DNA from: Acinetobacter lanii
Lineage (GTDB): Bacteria; Pseudomonadota; Gammaproteobacteria; Pseudomonadales; Moraxellaceae
Direction of reading: 5' to 3'
NCBI RefSeq assembly: GCF_011578285.1
Contig: NZ_CP049916.1
Span: 2,294,001-2,358,000 of the forward strand
Length of the DNA stretch: 64,000 bases
Below, piece by piece: positions 54,033-64,000 of this stretch. The number at the start of each line of letters is the position of its first letter. Position 1 is the stretch's first letter. A program made the position numbers and the translations under genes. The notes under the pieces are model-generated. The model saw nothing but the letters and a program-made list of their open reading frames with translations, searched no databases and was not told the origin of the DNA.

Positions 54033-55673
54033 TCAGGCTTCATATTGACTGGCTTGAATTAAGGCTTTGGTGTATTCATGCTGTGGCTGATCAAATAAAG
54101 CTTGTGTAGTTTGATATTCGAGCACTTCAGCATGCCTGAGTACTAACACATTTTGACACAAGGCTTTAACCACCTGTAAGTCATGACTGATAAACACATA
54201 ACTCAATTGCGCATCAGTTTGTAACTTTCTCAACAGTTGCACGATGGCACGTTGCGTAGTGCGATCCAGTGCAGAGGTGGGTTCATCTAAAATCAATAAT
54301 TTGGGCTGCAACACCAAAGCCCGTGCTAAAGCCACTCTTTGCCGTTGTCCACCTGAGAGCTCATGCGGATAGCGGTGTTTAAACGAAATGGGTAATTCAA
54401 CTTTCAGTAAGGCCTGCTCAATGTGCTGATTCAGATCAGTTGCTGATCTTTTTTTAAGAGCAAGCCCCTCACCTATAATCTGCCCCACACTCATACGTGG
54501 ATTTAGACTACTAAACGGATCTTGAAACACGATTTGAAAATCTTGACGCAAAGGTCGCAATTGTGATTCTTTAAGCTGATTTAAATCTCGCCCCAATAAC
54601 ACAATTTGACCTTCACTTTGAATTAAACGTGCCATCGCCAATGCCAGCGAGCTTTTGCCTGAACCGCTTTCACCAACAATCCCCAAGGCTTCGCCTTGCT
54701 TTAAGCTTAAGTCTAAGGGTTTTACCGCAATAAAATGCTCTTTAACACGGTTTAAAATCCCTGATTTAATCGGAAATTTCACCGCAACCTGCTGTAAATT
54801 TAAAATAGTCTCTGCATCAGGTTTAAACGGATTCGCCACACCAAAATCATGATTCAACAAATGTTGGGTGTACGCTGCTTTCGCTTGGCTAAAAATTTCA
54901 ACGACACTGCCTTGCTCTTCTACCTGACCTTGATTCATCACGATCACTTCATTGGCATAACGCTTAACCAAATTTAAATCATGACTGATCAGAATCATCG
55001 CCATGTGGCGTTGCTGAATAATGCGCTGCAGCAGGCTCAACACTTGGGCTTGTAAAGTCACATCTAAGGCTGTAGTCGGCTCATCTGCAATTAAAATATC
55101 CGGATCCAATGCCAATGCTGCTGCAATCATCACTCGTTGTCGTTGCCCGCCGGACAGCTCATGCGGATAGCGCTTTAACATCTGCTCAGCACCTTGCATA
55201 CCGACATCGTTCAAAAGTGCCAAGGTTCGTTGCTTAACCTGTTGCTTGGACATCCCTTGCAACAGCAACGGCTCACCAATGATTTTTTCCACGCGGTGTA
55301 ACGGATTCAATGCTGTCATCGGTTCTTGAAAAATCATCGCGATTTTCTGCCCACGCAAGGCACGCTGTTCCGATTCCGCTAAAGCCAATATCTCTTGCCC
55401 TTGAAACAAGATCTGCCCGTGTACCTCTAGCTGATTCGGGAGCAGTCCCAAGATTGCCAAACTGCTGATCGATTTTCCTGAACCACTCTCGCCTACAATC
55501 GCAAGGGTTTGACCTTGATAAAGCTGAAAATTTAAATCATCTACCAAGACTTGTGCTTGCTTTAATATCGAATCTTGACCACCTGCCTGCAGATCCACTT
55601 TTTTTTCAATGCGTAAATGCTCAACCGACAAAATCGGCACTGAATTTTTAGTTGCGTCTTGGATCGAATGCAT
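54033..55673 (-). CDS. yejF: ABC transporter duplicated ATP-binding protein YejF
   Basis: 546 residues with two full ABC modules. Walker A GESGSGKS appears near 63 and 339; the signature LSGGQRQRV appears twice. Energises peptide import (Yej system; E. coli Yej imports microcin C). The ATG at 55673 with GGGGAGG upstream is preferred to the TTG at 55691, and overlaps yejE by 26 bp. Confidence 0.92.
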   Translation of the reverse strand: MHSIQDATKNSVPILSVEHLRIEKKVDLQAGGQDSILKQAQVLVDDLNFQLYQGQTLAIVGESGSGKSISSLAILGLLPNQLEVHGQILFQGQEILALAESEQRALRGQKIAMIFQEPMTALNPLHRVEKIIGEPLLLQGMSKQQVKQRTLALLNDVGMQGAEQMLKRYPHELSGGQRQRVMIAAALALDPDILIADEPTTALDVTLQAQVLSLLQRIIQQRHMAMILISHDLNLVKRYANEVIVMNQGQVEEQGSVVEIFSQAKAAYTQHLLNHDFGVANPFKPDAETILNLQQVAVKFPIKSGILNRVKEHFIAVKPLDLSLKQGEALGIVGESGSGKSSLALAMARLIQSEGQIVLLGRDLNQLKESQLRPLRQDFQIVFQDPFSSLNPRMSVGQIIGEGLALKKRSATDLNQHIEQALLKVELPISFKHRYPHELSGGQRQRVALARALVLQPKLLILDEPTSALDRTTQRAIVQLLRKLQTDAQLSYVFISHDLQVVKALCQNVLVLRHAEVLEYQTTQALFDQPQHEYTKALIQASQYEA

Positions 55674-56661
55674 CACGTGTCGCCTCCCCAATATAAATCA
55701 ACAACGACAACACGAGCGCCAAACTCAAAAAGCCTGACAGTGCCAACCACGGAGCATTCAAATTATTTTTGCCTTGTAACAGCAATTCTCCCAAAGACGC
55801 CGCATCCGGCGGTAAGCCATAACCTAAAAAGTCTAAAGCAGTCAGTGCGGTAATATTGGCGGTCAACATAAACGGCAATTGCGATAAGGTCGAACTCATG
55901 GCATTTGGTAAAATATGCCGAAACATAATGGTGGCATCCTTCACCCCAAGCGATCGTGCTGCACGGACATAGTCTAAATGACGCGCCTTTAAAAATTCAG
56001 CCCGCATCAATCCCACCAGCGTTGGCCAGCCAAACAAAAGCATGATTAAGAATAACCAATAGATACTTGGGCTAAACATACTGACCAAGATCATCACCAT
56101 AAACAGCATCGGTAAACCACCCCACACCTCTAAGATGCGTTGTCCAATCAGATCTACCCAGCCGCCGTAATAACCTTGGATTGCCCCGATGATGATGCCA
56201 ATCACTGAGGCACATACCGTCAGTGCCAAGCCAAACAATAAAGACACACGCAAGCCATAGAGAATTCGAGCCAGCACATCCCGCCCTTGATCATCAGTGC
56301 CCAACCAATTTTGTTTCGTCGGTGGTGAAGGCACAGGTTCAGCCAATTCAAAATTTGGGGTTTGATAGGAATAGCGAATCATCGGCCAAAGCATCCAACC
56401 TTTAGACTCAATCAACTGTTTGACTACAGGGTCTTTATAATCAGCTTCGGTTTCAAACACACCTCCAAAGGTGGTTTCTGCGTAGCGATGCACAATTGGT
56501 ACATAATAATGCTGATCGTATTTCACCAAGATCGGTTTATCATTGGCGATGATTTCTGCCAGCAGTGAAATCCCGAAAATCAGCATAAAAAGGATGAAGC
56601 AACCGAAACCCAATTTATTTTGTTTAAAGCGATCTAGCCGAGCTCGCATGATCGGTGACAT
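55648..56661 (-). CDS. yejE: peptide ABC permease YejE
   Basis: 337 residues. An N-terminal helix (about 18-38) and a periplasmic region are followed by the OppC-type permease core. The EAA loop segment VRAARSLGVKDATIMFRHIL is clear. The insert before the second helix (KYDQHYYVPIVHRYAETTFG) is typical of YejE. Start and the yejB stop overlap by one base (TAATG). Confidence 0.93.
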   Translation of the reverse strand: MSPIMRARLDRFKQNKLGFGCFILFMLIFGISLLAEIIANDKPILVKYDQHYYVPIVHRYAETTFGGVFETEADYKDPVVKQLIESKGWMLWPMIRYSYQTPNFELAEPVPSPPTKQNWLGTDDQGRDVLARILYGLRVSLLFGLALTVCASVIGIIIGAIQGYYGGWVDLIGQRILEVWGGLPMLFMVMILVSMFSPSIYWLFLIMLLFGWPTLVGLMRAEFLKARHLDYVRAARSLGVKDATIMFRHILPNAMSSTLSQLPFMLTANITALTALDFLGYGLPPDAASLGELLLQGKNNLNAPWLALSGFLSLALVLSLLIYIGEATRDAFDPRRN

Positions 56662-57740
56662 TATTTCACCCCTCGACCGTCAAAGTTAATTCGTGGATCA
56701 ATCACTTGGTACAACACATCACTGACCAATCGAAGCACTAAACCCAATAAAGTAAAAATAAATAAGGTGCCGAAAATCACTGGATAATCGCGTTGTTGGA
56801 TTGCTTCAAAACCCAGCAACCCTAAGCCATCTAAATTAAAAATAATCTCGATAAACAGATTCCCCACAAAGAATATGCCGACCAAGGCTTCAGGCAAGCC
56901 TGCAATCACAATCAGCATGGCATTGCGAAAAACATGTCCATACAACACCCGATTTTCAGTCAGCCCTTTGGCGCGTGCAGCCAAGACATATTGCTTGCTC
57001 AGTTCTTCCATAAAAGAGTATTTGGTTAAATAAGTCAGTCCCGCAAAGCCGCCTAGAACAATCGCAAGCAAAGGTAGACTCATATGCCAAAAATAGTCTT
57101 TGACTTTGCCCCACACACTGAGCTGATCAAAATGCTCTGAAACCAGACCTTGCAAGGGAAACCACTGAAAATAAGAGCCACCCGCAAAGAATACAATCAA
57201 TAAAATCGCAAACACAAAGGCAGGAACGGCATAACCCACCGCCAACAACAACGAAGTCGATTGATCAAACAGTTTTCCATGGTATTTGGCTTTTTTAATT
57301 CCTAATGGAATCGAGACCAAGTAAATGAGTAAGGTACTCCACAAGCCCAATGAAATGGTGACTGGCATTTTTTCCCATAACAGTTGGGTCACGGTTTTAT
57401 CTTTAAAAAAACTGGTACCAAAATCTAAACTCAAATAGCCCTTTAACATCAGCCAAAAGCGCGTCGGTGCAGGCTGATCAAATCCGTATTGGATTTTGAT
57501 TTTCTCGACCATTTCATCACTTAAACCACGCGCCCCTTGATACTGCACTGCAGTTTTGGATGTAGATGCAACCTCGCCACTTGAAGATGCAATCCCGCCC
57601 CCTTGAAAATGTTCGGCTTGCTCAATGGCTTGCTCCACTGGACCCCCTGGCGCAATTTGAATCACCACAAAATTAATCAACAAAATGAAAAACAATGTTG
57701 GGATGATTAAGAGCAATCTTTTTAAAATATAAGTGCCCAC
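56661..57740 (-). CDS. yejB: peptide ABC permease YejB
   Basis: 359 residues, OppB-type permease starting MGTYILKRLLLIIPTLFFIL, with a periplasmic insert (ASSSGEVASTSKTAVQ) and EAA loop VLAARAKGLTENRVLYGHVF. The start codon is GTG at 57740 with a GGAAG site. About 88 bp lie between yejA and this gene. Confidence 0.93.
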   Translation of the reverse strand: MGTYILKRLLLIIPTLFFILLINFVVIQIAPGGPVEQAIEQAEHFQGGGIASSSGEVASTSKTAVQYQGARGLSDEMVEKIKIQYGFDQPAPTRFWLMLKGYLSLDFGTSFFKDKTVTQLLWEKMPVTISLGLWSTLLIYLVSIPLGIKKAKYHGKLFDQSTSLLLAVGYAVPAFVFAILLIVFFAGGSYFQWFPLQGLVSEHFDQLSVWGKVKDYFWHMSLPLLAIVLGGFAGLTYLTKYSFMEELSKQYVLAARAKGLTENRVLYGHVFRNAMLIVIAGLPEALVGIFFVGNLFIEIIFNLDGLGLLGFEAIQQRDYPVIFGTLFIFTLLGLVLRLVSDVLYQVIDPRINFDGRGVK

Positions 57741-57827
57741 GGACGGCGCTTCCTTGTGCTAGAGAGTCTTTAAAGCAGAGAGACGCTTAAATTGAATAAC
57801 GCACTTCCCCGCAACTGTTGTGACCGA

Positions 57828-59675
57828 TTAATGCTGACCTAAGTATTTCGATACTTTTTTGGCTTGGTTGGCATCAACCCACCAATAATCCAAGCCTAAA
57901 GACAATTTCGGCTTGATTTTCGGCTGCTGATACATATTCCAATACGCATACCAACTTTGATTATTGCCATAGGTCAGAATTTGATAGTAACCGGCACGCA
58001 ATAAACGATCGAGGACCCGTGTGCGTAAAACCAATTGTGCTCTGTCAGGGGCTTGAATGACATGTTTCACCGCATCATCAATCACGGGATGCTTGATCCC
58101 GGCATAATTATAATTACCCAACTGATCTGCCGCCTGACTGCTCCACATTTGCCCTTGCTCATTGCCCGGTGTCAAAGATTGTGGCATCACCATGGTGGTC
58201 ATATCAAAGTCGTAGCGGCGCATGCGCTCCATATATTGCGGCACATCAACTTGTCGAATATTGACCTGAATCCCGAGCTTTTTCAAATTGCGTACATAAG
58301 GCATTAAGGTCCGTTGCAAACCATCTTGATGTATTAAAAATTCAATGTTGATGGCTTTGCCTTGTTGGTCATGCAACTTTCCATCTTTGATACGATAGCC
58401 GGCTTTTTGCAATATGGCACGCGCAGTGAATAATCCTTGACGGTTAAAGCCGGTGGCATCGCTGCTTGGATATTTCCAATTGGATAACACACCTTGCTGA
58501 TGAATCGGATCTAAACGCTTTAAATACGGTTTCAACAGGCTGAGCTCAGCAGCACTCGGCGCACCTTTGGCCTCTAACTCACTGTATTGAAAGTGGCTTT
58601 GTAAGCGTTGATACTGACCATAAAATAAAGCTTTATTCAGCCATTCAAAATCATAAGCATAGCTCAAGGCTTGACGGAACCGAATATCGTGCATCGGTGC
58701 ACGGCGACTATTAAACACAAAACTTTGCGTGGGTGCAGGTGTCTGGGTGCATGCAATATATTTTTTCACCATGCCCTTTTGCACCGCAGGAAAACCATAT
58801 TCGGTGACCCAATTTCTAGATTTTTTTTCTTGATGTAGGCTGTATTGACCTGACTTAAAGCCTTCAAAAGCAATATCTAAATTACGATAATATACATATT
58901 TAATCTGAGCAAAATTATAACGCCCCCGATTGATGGGTAAATCCTGCGCCCAGTAATGCGGATTTCGTTTATAGGTGATACTGCGTCCTGCATCAATACG
59001 ATCAATCACATAAGGACCTGAACCTAGAATAGGTCGCATGGTGACTTTGGCAAAGTCCTTATTTTTCCAATCAGCTTTAGAATAAATCGGCATTTGCGAC
59101 AAAATCAGCGGCATTTCAGCATTATTGTCCGATTTAAAGCTCATCTTGACTTGATATGTAGACAGCACCTCAACTTTAGCCAAATCCGACAAATACATTT
59201 GTAGACCAGGATTGCTCTTGGTTAAGTAGGCATCAAAGCTAAATTTTACATCCTCAGCGGTGACTGGCGTACCATCACTGAATCGCGCTTTGGGATTCAA
59301 ATGATAAATAATATATTTTGTACGCTCTGGGTCGAAAGTGACTTTTTCCGCCAACAGCGGATACATCACACTTGGCTCATCCAATGAGCTGTCCATCAAG
59401 GTATCAAATAAATAATTGGCGCCTTCAACTGAGTTGCCTTTACCATTCATGCTGTTCAGATTATCAAAGGTGCCATTGGCAGCTGAACTGAGCATGCCGC
59501 CCTTGGGCGCACGGGGATTGGCATAAGGCATAGCCGATAGCTGGGTATATTTGGCTGTGCTATGTACGGCAATATAAGGCGTGGTCTGAACGGTCGCCCA
59601 GACCACTTGTGTTACTGCTGTACTCAGCGCAACAATGAAACCCAACGATTTAAAATGAACAGATCGAGCGTGCAT
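57828..59675 (-). CDS. yejA: periplasmic peptide-binding protein YejA
   Basis: 615 residues. Signal peptide of about 28 residues, then an SBP family 5 fold: YANPRAPKGGMLSSAANGTF (about 51), SDGTPVTAEDVKFSFDAYL and LDRLLRAGYYQI near the C-terminus. First gene of yejABEF. Binds oligopeptides, and in E. coli the microcin C family. Confidence 0.93.
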   Translation of the reverse strand: MHARSVHFKSLGFIVALSTAVTQVVWATVQTTPYIAVHSTAKYTQLSAMPYANPRAPKGGMLSSAANGTFDNLNSMNGKGNSVEGANYLFDTLMDSSLDEPSVMYPLLAEKVTFDPERTKYIIYHLNPKARFSDGTPVTAEDVKFSFDAYLTKSNPGLQMYLSDLAKVEVLSTYQVKMSFKSDNNAEMPLILSQMPIYSKADWKNKDFAKVTMRPILGSGPYVIDRIDAGRSITYKRNPHYWAQDLPINRGRYNFAQIKYVYYRNLDIAFEGFKSGQYSLHQEKKSRNWVTEYGFPAVQKGMVKKYIACTQTPAPTQSFVFNSRRAPMHDIRFRQALSYAYDFEWLNKALFYGQYQRLQSHFQYSELEAKGAPSAAELSLLKPYLKRLDPIHQQGVLSNWKYPSSDATGFNRQGLFTARAILQKAGYRIKDGKLHDQQGKAINIEFLIHQDGLQRTLMPYVRNLKKLGIQVNIRQVDVPQYMERMRRYDFDMTTMVMPQSLTPGNEQGQMWSSQAADQLGNYNYAGIKHPVIDDAVKHVIQAPDRAQLVLRTRVLDRLLRAGYYQILTYGNNQSWYAYWNMYQQPKIKPKLSLGLDYWWVDANQAKKVSKYLGQH

Positions 59676-59707
59676 CCATGCGCCTTATACAAATTTTTCG
59701 AAAAATA

Positions 59708-62700
59708 TTAGCTGTTCGGAACTTTAATCGTATCACCGACTCGCAGTGAAGCATTCGGTTTCAGGTTATTCATTTCAGCCAATTGACTTGAATCAATGCC
59801 AAAACGTGACGCTAAACGGATCAGCGAGTCGCCACTCTTCACTTTATACTCAGTGATGGTCTTTGGAATTTGCAAGCTTTGACCTCGTTGCAAATTGGAC
59901 TTGATGGTTAACCCATTCAAATCTGCCAATTCTTTGACGGTTAAGCCGTTACGACTGGCAATCGCATTTAAGGACTCGCCTGCTTTTACCGTATAAGCTT
60001 CGGTGTTTTTCTTGCTGCTTAGTGTAGCGCTCGGCTTAGAAAATTGAATCGCATCTGAAGTTTTAGCCGCTACCTCGCCCTCAATTTTAAGACGTTGCCC
60101 CACCATCACGTTTGACGTTCGGCTTAAGCCATTCAACTCTGCAAGATAGTTCAACTGTAGATTATATTTACGAGCAATGCCGGCCAGCGTTTCCCCTGAA
60201 GACACTACATGGGTATCTGATTTTACGCCCTGAACGGCTGTGGCTTTACTGGTGGTCGCAATTTTCGCCGTGGTTTTGCTGTCTGGCTCACCGCTGAGTT
60301 TCAATTTTTGACCGACAAATAAACCGGCTGTTGGACTCAAACCATTCAGATTCGCTAGTTGACTCACACCCAAATTATATTTGCTCGCCACGCCATTTAA
60401 ACTATCACCTGACTGCACCACATAAGTCTCTGGTGTCGAAACCCCAGCCGGGATTTTGATGACTTGTCCTGCCATTAACCCCTTGCTCGGGCTCAAACGA
60501 TTCAGCTCAGCCAATTCAGACAAGGTCATTTTAGATTTGCTGGCGATGCTATATAAAGTTTCGCCACTTTGAACTTTGTAGTTCTCAGTTTTGTAATGCG
60601 TGTCGGCTTTTACTGACTCAAATTTAGTATTGCTTGCAGACTTGGTCTCTTCTGCATAGTCAGACAAGCCCTCAACAGGCACATTAATTTTTTGCCCCAC
60701 AAACAGTGCACTGTCGGATTTAAGTCCGGGCGTTAACGCTGCTAACTCTTGATTGGAAAATGCATAACGATCCGCGATTTGCTTTAAGTATTCGCCACGT
60801 TTCACCACATAGACTTTGGTTTTGACTTTCGGAATCACCGCTTTATCTGCGGTTTTATCTTCGCGAACTGCTTTTTTCGTGCTGCTTTCAACTAAAGACA
60901 ACTTTTGCCCAACCAACAAATTACTGCTGGTCGACAGCCCATTAAAGTCTGCCAACTGCTGAACCGACAAATTAAATTGATTCGCCACACCCGTTAAACT
61001 GTCATTGGCTTTCACCACATAAGTGCTTGGCTTTGACTCAGGCTTTTTCTCGACTGTTTTTTCAGCAACAGGTTTGGCATCATACAAATATAAGGTACTG
61101 CCCACGAATAAGGTGCCATTCGGATCAACCTGATTCCATTTGGCAATGTCACGCCAATTGACCCCATTTTTCATCGCAATGACAGCCAAGGTATCCCCTG
61201 GTAATACTGTATAAGTACTGCGTTTGCCAGTCGGTGCACTGACCAAAACTTCACTGTCCGTTTTGGTATAGGCTTTGCCTTGGTTACGCTGAGCTTCATC
61301 CGAAGTCGGTGAGGTTTGTTCTGCCACTGCTTTCGGATAAGCAAAACCAACTTTGACTTCTGAGCCTTGTTGTGCGGCAACCGACTGACTGGTTTGAATC
61401 GCGGTCAGCTTAATTTTACCATCGAGTGGATCGACGATTTCAGTACCTTGCGGTGCCAAAGCGGTGATCTCTTTAACCACTTCTTCTTTTTCAGCTTGAG
61501 TCGGCTCAGGCTCACTGACTTGCTGCACGTTAGACTTAACAGCGGCTGTCGTGTCTGGAGTAATGCTGGCTAGAATCTTAGCGCGCTCTTCAGCTGACAA
61601 TGGTGGTTCAACCGTGACCGGTTTGACATTCACTGCAGGGGTCACTGCCACCGGAATACGCGGTGCACTTGGAATATCTGCAGAATTGGCAAAAGCTGCC
61701 AATGCCGCTGAACCAGTAGGTATACGTGTACTACTGCCGAAAGTTGAGCTACTCGGCGCTTTACTGCTCGATGCTGTCGTTGAAGTGCTCAGCGGATTGG
61801 TCAAAGGTTTCGGTGTGCTCACCGTAGAGCTATAACTTGGCGTTGAAGATTTTGAACTGTTCAACGCTGGCGGTGTCGAATTTGAGGTTACGATCGGTGA
61901 AGTTGAGGTTTTGGTGGTGATCGAATTCGACGCAGGTGTATTTACCCCCGCCCAATAGCCGCCAGAAGATGGTTTTAAGGCTTTGATTTTGGCATCCACA
62001 TTCGGGTTTAAATCCGCAGGAATCAAAATACGCTGGGTACTTGATGCATCAACCACTTCACCGCGATGTCCAGGGTTTAACTGATACAACTCTGCACGAC
62101 TTAAACCAGCTAAAGATGCAATTTCATTCAACGATGCACCCGCAGGCACACTCACTTCTCTAAAGTGTGGACGGTTGGCAATCGGGGGTAAGGTCACGCC
62201 ATATTTTTGTGGGGATTTAATAATTTGAGCCACCGCCAAGAAACGCGGTACATAGTTCATGGTCTCTTGCGGTAAGCGCAGTGACCAATAATCTGTCGGT
62301 AAACCCGCGGCACGGTTGCGGTTAATCGCTTGTTGGATACGACCGGGACCGGCATTATAGGCCGCCAATGCCAATTCCCAAGAACCAAATTGGTTGTATA
62401 AACTGCCTAAAAACTCATAGGCTGCACGAGTGGATTCCACCACATCACGGCGACCATCATATTGACTGGTTTGTCTTAAACCATAAATTTTGCCAGTGCT
62501 AGGAATAAACTGCCACATCCCTGCTGCCGCTGCACTACTAGTCGCTGCTGGGTCATACGAACTTTCAATCACAGGCAATAGAGCAAGCTCAGTCGGTAGT
62601 CCACGACGTTCCGCTTCTTTTACCGTGTGGTACAAATAACGAGATGCACGTGCACTCAAACGATCGATATACGGTTGACGTGCAGCAAACCAGCTGCGCT

Positions 62701-63022
62701 GTGCATCAATACGTGGATCCCATTTGTTCTCATTCATTTTAAAACCGACGGTCATGCGCTTCCACACATCACCATGTTTTAAAATCAGGAGACGATCTCC
62801 CTCTACTGCACGCATATCTGTTGCAGACAACAAATCTTCTAAAGAATCTAAACTATTGGCATCAAGTAAACCCAACTGTTTCGAGGTTTGTGTCTTGACT
62901 GATGAGGTTGTTGAAGAGCAACCTGCTGTTAAACCCATCCCCGCTACAGCTGTTGTGATGACTGATAACTTAAATAAAAAAGATGCAGATGGCTGCCACA
63001 CTGCGGTGGTTGGTTTATACAT
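59708..63022 (-). CDS. MltD-type lytic transglycosylase lipoprotein with about nine LysM domains
   Basis: 1104 residues from the ATG at 63022. Lipoprotein signal with lipobox LTAGC (Cys 35). The SLT domain has catalytic Glu near 153 in LLPVIESSYDPAATS, then AAAGMWQFIPSTGKIYGL and ALAAYNAGPGRIQQAI. A first divergent LysM (REVSVPAGASLNEIASLAGL) precedes a Ser/Thr/Pro-rich linker (about 355-440). Eight further LysM domains follow from about residue 620 to the C-terminus (VVQSGDSLNGVASKYNLGVS and similar). E. coli MltD has about 450 residues and two LysM, so this is exceptionally long. Co-directional with yejA, about 30 bp away. Confidence 0.93.
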   Translation of the reverse strand: MYKPTTAVWQPSASFLFKLSVITTAVAGMGLTAGCSSTTSSVKTQTSKQLGLLDANSLDSLEDLLSATDMRAVEGDRLLILKHGDVWKRMTVGFKMNENKWDPRIDAQRSWFAARQPYIDRLSARASRYLYHTVKEAERRGLPTELALLPVIESSYDPAATSSAAAAGMWQFIPSTGKIYGLRQTSQYDGRRDVVESTRAAYEFLGSLYNQFGSWELALAAYNAGPGRIQQAINRNRAAGLPTDYWSLRLPQETMNYVPRFLAVAQIIKSPQKYGVTLPPIANRPHFREVSVPAGASLNEIASLAGLSRAELYQLNPGHRGEVVDASSTQRILIPADLNPNVDAKIKALKPSSGGYWAGVNTPASNSITTKTSTSPIVTSNSTPPALNSSKSSTPSYSSTVSTPKPLTNPLSTSTTASSSKAPSSSTFGSSTRIPTGSAALAAFANSADIPSAPRIPVAVTPAVNVKPVTVEPPLSAEERAKILASITPDTTAAVKSNVQQVSEPEPTQAEKEEVVKEITALAPQGTEIVDPLDGKIKLTAIQTSQSVAAQQGSEVKVGFAYPKAVAEQTSPTSDEAQRNQGKAYTKTDSEVLVSAPTGKRSTYTVLPGDTLAVIAMKNGVNWRDIAKWNQVDPNGTLFVGSTLYLYDAKPVAEKTVEKKPESKPSTYVVKANDSLTGVANQFNLSVQQLADFNGLSTSSNLLVGQKLSLVESSTKKAVREDKTADKAVIPKVKTKVYVVKRGEYLKQIADRYAFSNQELAALTPGLKSDSALFVGQKINVPVEGLSDYAEETKSASNTKFESVKADTHYKTENYKVQSGETLYSIASKSKMTLSELAELNRLSPSKGLMAGQVIKIPAGVSTPETYVVQSGDSLNGVASKYNLGVSQLANLNGLSPTAGLFVGQKLKLSGEPDSKTTAKIATTSKATAVQGVKSDTHVVSSGETLAGIARKYNLQLNYLAELNGLSRTSNVMVGQRLKIEGEVAAKTSDAIQFSKPSATLSSKKNTEAYTVKAGESLNAIASRNGLTVKELADLNGLTIKSNLQRGQSLQIPKTITEYKVKSGDSLIRLASRFGIDSSQLAEMNNLKPNASLRVGDTIKVPNS

Positions 63023-63236
63023 ACAGATTCCGAACAACGTATTTGATTTATATTATGAAAGACATATTAGTGGAGCGCGTCAGAGAGACAAAACTTTAAA
63101 TGATGATTATTTGCGTATAAATGTTACAAGAAATTAAAAATTATCCAGTAAACGCACTGAGATCACCGATTTGCGTATACAATAAATTCTTAGAACGTGT
63201 TGTTCAACTCTTTATTCAATCTTATTGGTTCAAACT

Positions 63237-64000
63237 ATGTCCGAAATCACGCTTTACGTCGATGGTGCATGCCGTGGCAATCCTGGCTTAGGTGGCTGGG
63301 GTGCATATATCATTCAAGGTCAAGAAGAACGTAAATTGTGTGGTGGTGAACCCAATACAACCAACAATCGCATGGAACTCACCGCCGCGATTGAAGGCAT
63401 TTTAGCCTGCCCGATGGATGCTGCATTGGTGATTTGGACCGACTCGATTTATGTCAAACGTGGCATAACCGAATGGATTCAAGGTTGGAAAAAGAAGAAT
63501 TGGAAAGATGTGAAAAATCCAGACCTGTGGAAAAAATTAGATGCAACCTGCCAAGGGCGCACGATTGAATGGAACTGGATCAAGGGTCATGCCGGTCATG
63601 CCGGCAATGAAATGGCCGATCAATTGGCCAATCTCGGTGCCGATCAAACTTTAGAAAAACTGAACAATGGTGAATTGGTTGCACCGATTCATATTCCAAC
63701 CCCGGTGATTGCTGTGACTGACGCTCAAGATAAAAAAAAAGTCGATAAAGACTGGCTTTTAGATGATCCTTTTGGCTTTGATTTAGCTGCCTCTGAAGAT
63801 GAATCTGCTGATGAGCTACTAATCGATGTAGATCAAGAGGCTATGACCATGCCTACTTCCGAAGATCTTATTGCCCCTGATATAAATGACTCTTTAACTC
63901 AAGATCAGCCTTTTGTTGTTGAAACCGAATCACTGAATCAAAATATTGTCCAAAACACACATGTGGATACGCCTGCTGATGCACTCGCACAAGACAGCGA
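63237..64000 (+). CDS. rnhA: RNase HI with long acidic C-terminal extension, truncated by window edge (probable RNase HI-DnaQ fusion)
   Basis: At least 254 codons from the ATG at 63237, open to the window end. Residues 1-150 are RNase HI with all catalytic positions: Asp 9 (YVDGACRGNPG), Glu 47 (NNRMELTAAIEG), Asp 69 (IWTDSIYV), His 121 and Asp 128 (GHAGHAGNEMADQL). Removes RNA from RNA-DNA hybrids. From about residue 155 a low-complexity acidic linker (WLLDDPFGFDLAASEDESAD) runs on. In Acinetobacter RNase HI is often annotated as a fusion to the DNA polymerase III epsilon (DnaQ) proofreader; that domain would begin beyond the window, so the fusion is an inference. Confidence 0.93.
   Translation, partial: MSEITLYVDGACRGNPGLGGWGAYIIQGQEERKLCGGEPNTTNNRMELTAAIEGILACPMDAALVIWTDSIYVKRGITEWIQGWKKKNWKDVKNPDLWKKLDATCQGRTIEWNWIKGHAGHAGNEMADQLANLGADQTLEKLNNGELVAPIHIPTPVIAVTDAQDKKKVDKDWLLDDPFGFDLAASEDESADELLIDVDQEAMTMPTSEDLIAPDINDSLTQDQPFVVETESLNQNIVQNTHVDTPADALAQDS

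Overview
The window is chromosomal DNA of a Moraxellaceae gamma-proteobacterium, almost certainly Acinetobacter. The reasons are low G+C and A/T-rich codon use; a purM-purN block divergent from a PerM-family permease and hda; a lolD partner with a single LolC/E-type permease; an RNase HI gene whose frame runs on past the RNase H fold (Acinetobacter commonly fuses RNase HI to DnaQ); and a Nudix-ThiE-like fusion. The assignment is inferred from gene families and gene order, not from a database search. Most of the window is core chromosome. There is no integrase, transposase, CRISPR array, prophage or recognisable defence system.

Layout. 1-5.1 kb: truncated pheA, a small membrane ORF, an LCAD-like acyl-CoA dehydrogenase, a TrpD2/YbiB-type protein, a YeaC-like protein and nadK. 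5.3-9.8 kb: PBP1b with a TPR lipoprotein behind it (LpoP-like), a Nudix-ThiE fusion, and a 56-codon hemP with its own Fur box. 9.9-13.4 kb: a QseBC-like two-component system with two paralogous periplasmic BOF (YgiW-like) proteins that share an upstream DNA block. 13.4-19.7 kb: a GspE/PilB ATPase, an OprD-like porin, an unknown lipoprotein, trmO and fpr. 19.8-22.6 kb: ars operon arsR-arsC-acr3-arsH. 22.6-25.5 kb: ahpF, flanked by two gene-poor stretches that look like gene remnants with many stem-loops.

25.5-33.7 kb: a DsbA-fold protein without active-site cysteines, a three-gene TelA operon, and two tandem CSLREA/GlyGly-CTERM surface proteins. 34-40.8 kb: hda, PerM-like permease, purMN, an alpha/beta hydrolase overlapping sppA, and a lipid A-type acyltransferase. 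40.8-47.3 kb: comEC, lolD-lolF, a PilZ protein, a DMT transporter and a YaiI/UPF0178 protein. 47.5-51.9 kb: two paralogous amino-acid permeases interleaved with four identical tRNA-Glu(UUC) genes and a small acidic protein. 51.9-64 kb: a YiiX-like peptidase, an Old Yellow Enzyme homologue with a palindromic operator on its promoter, yejABEF, a very long LysM-rich MltD-type transglycosylase, and the start of rnhA.

Themes are cell-envelope construction and remodelling (PBP1b plus activator, MltD, LolDF, acyltransferase, SppA), uptake (Yej peptides, permeases, ComEC DNA, HemP haem) and stress response (AhpF, Ars, TelA, BOF/QseBC, Fpr). I did not find a clearly new multi-gene system. The best candidates for new biology are the TelA operon with its diverged TelA-like partner, the tandem CSLREA/GlyGly-CTERM pair, and the tRNA-Glu/permease array.
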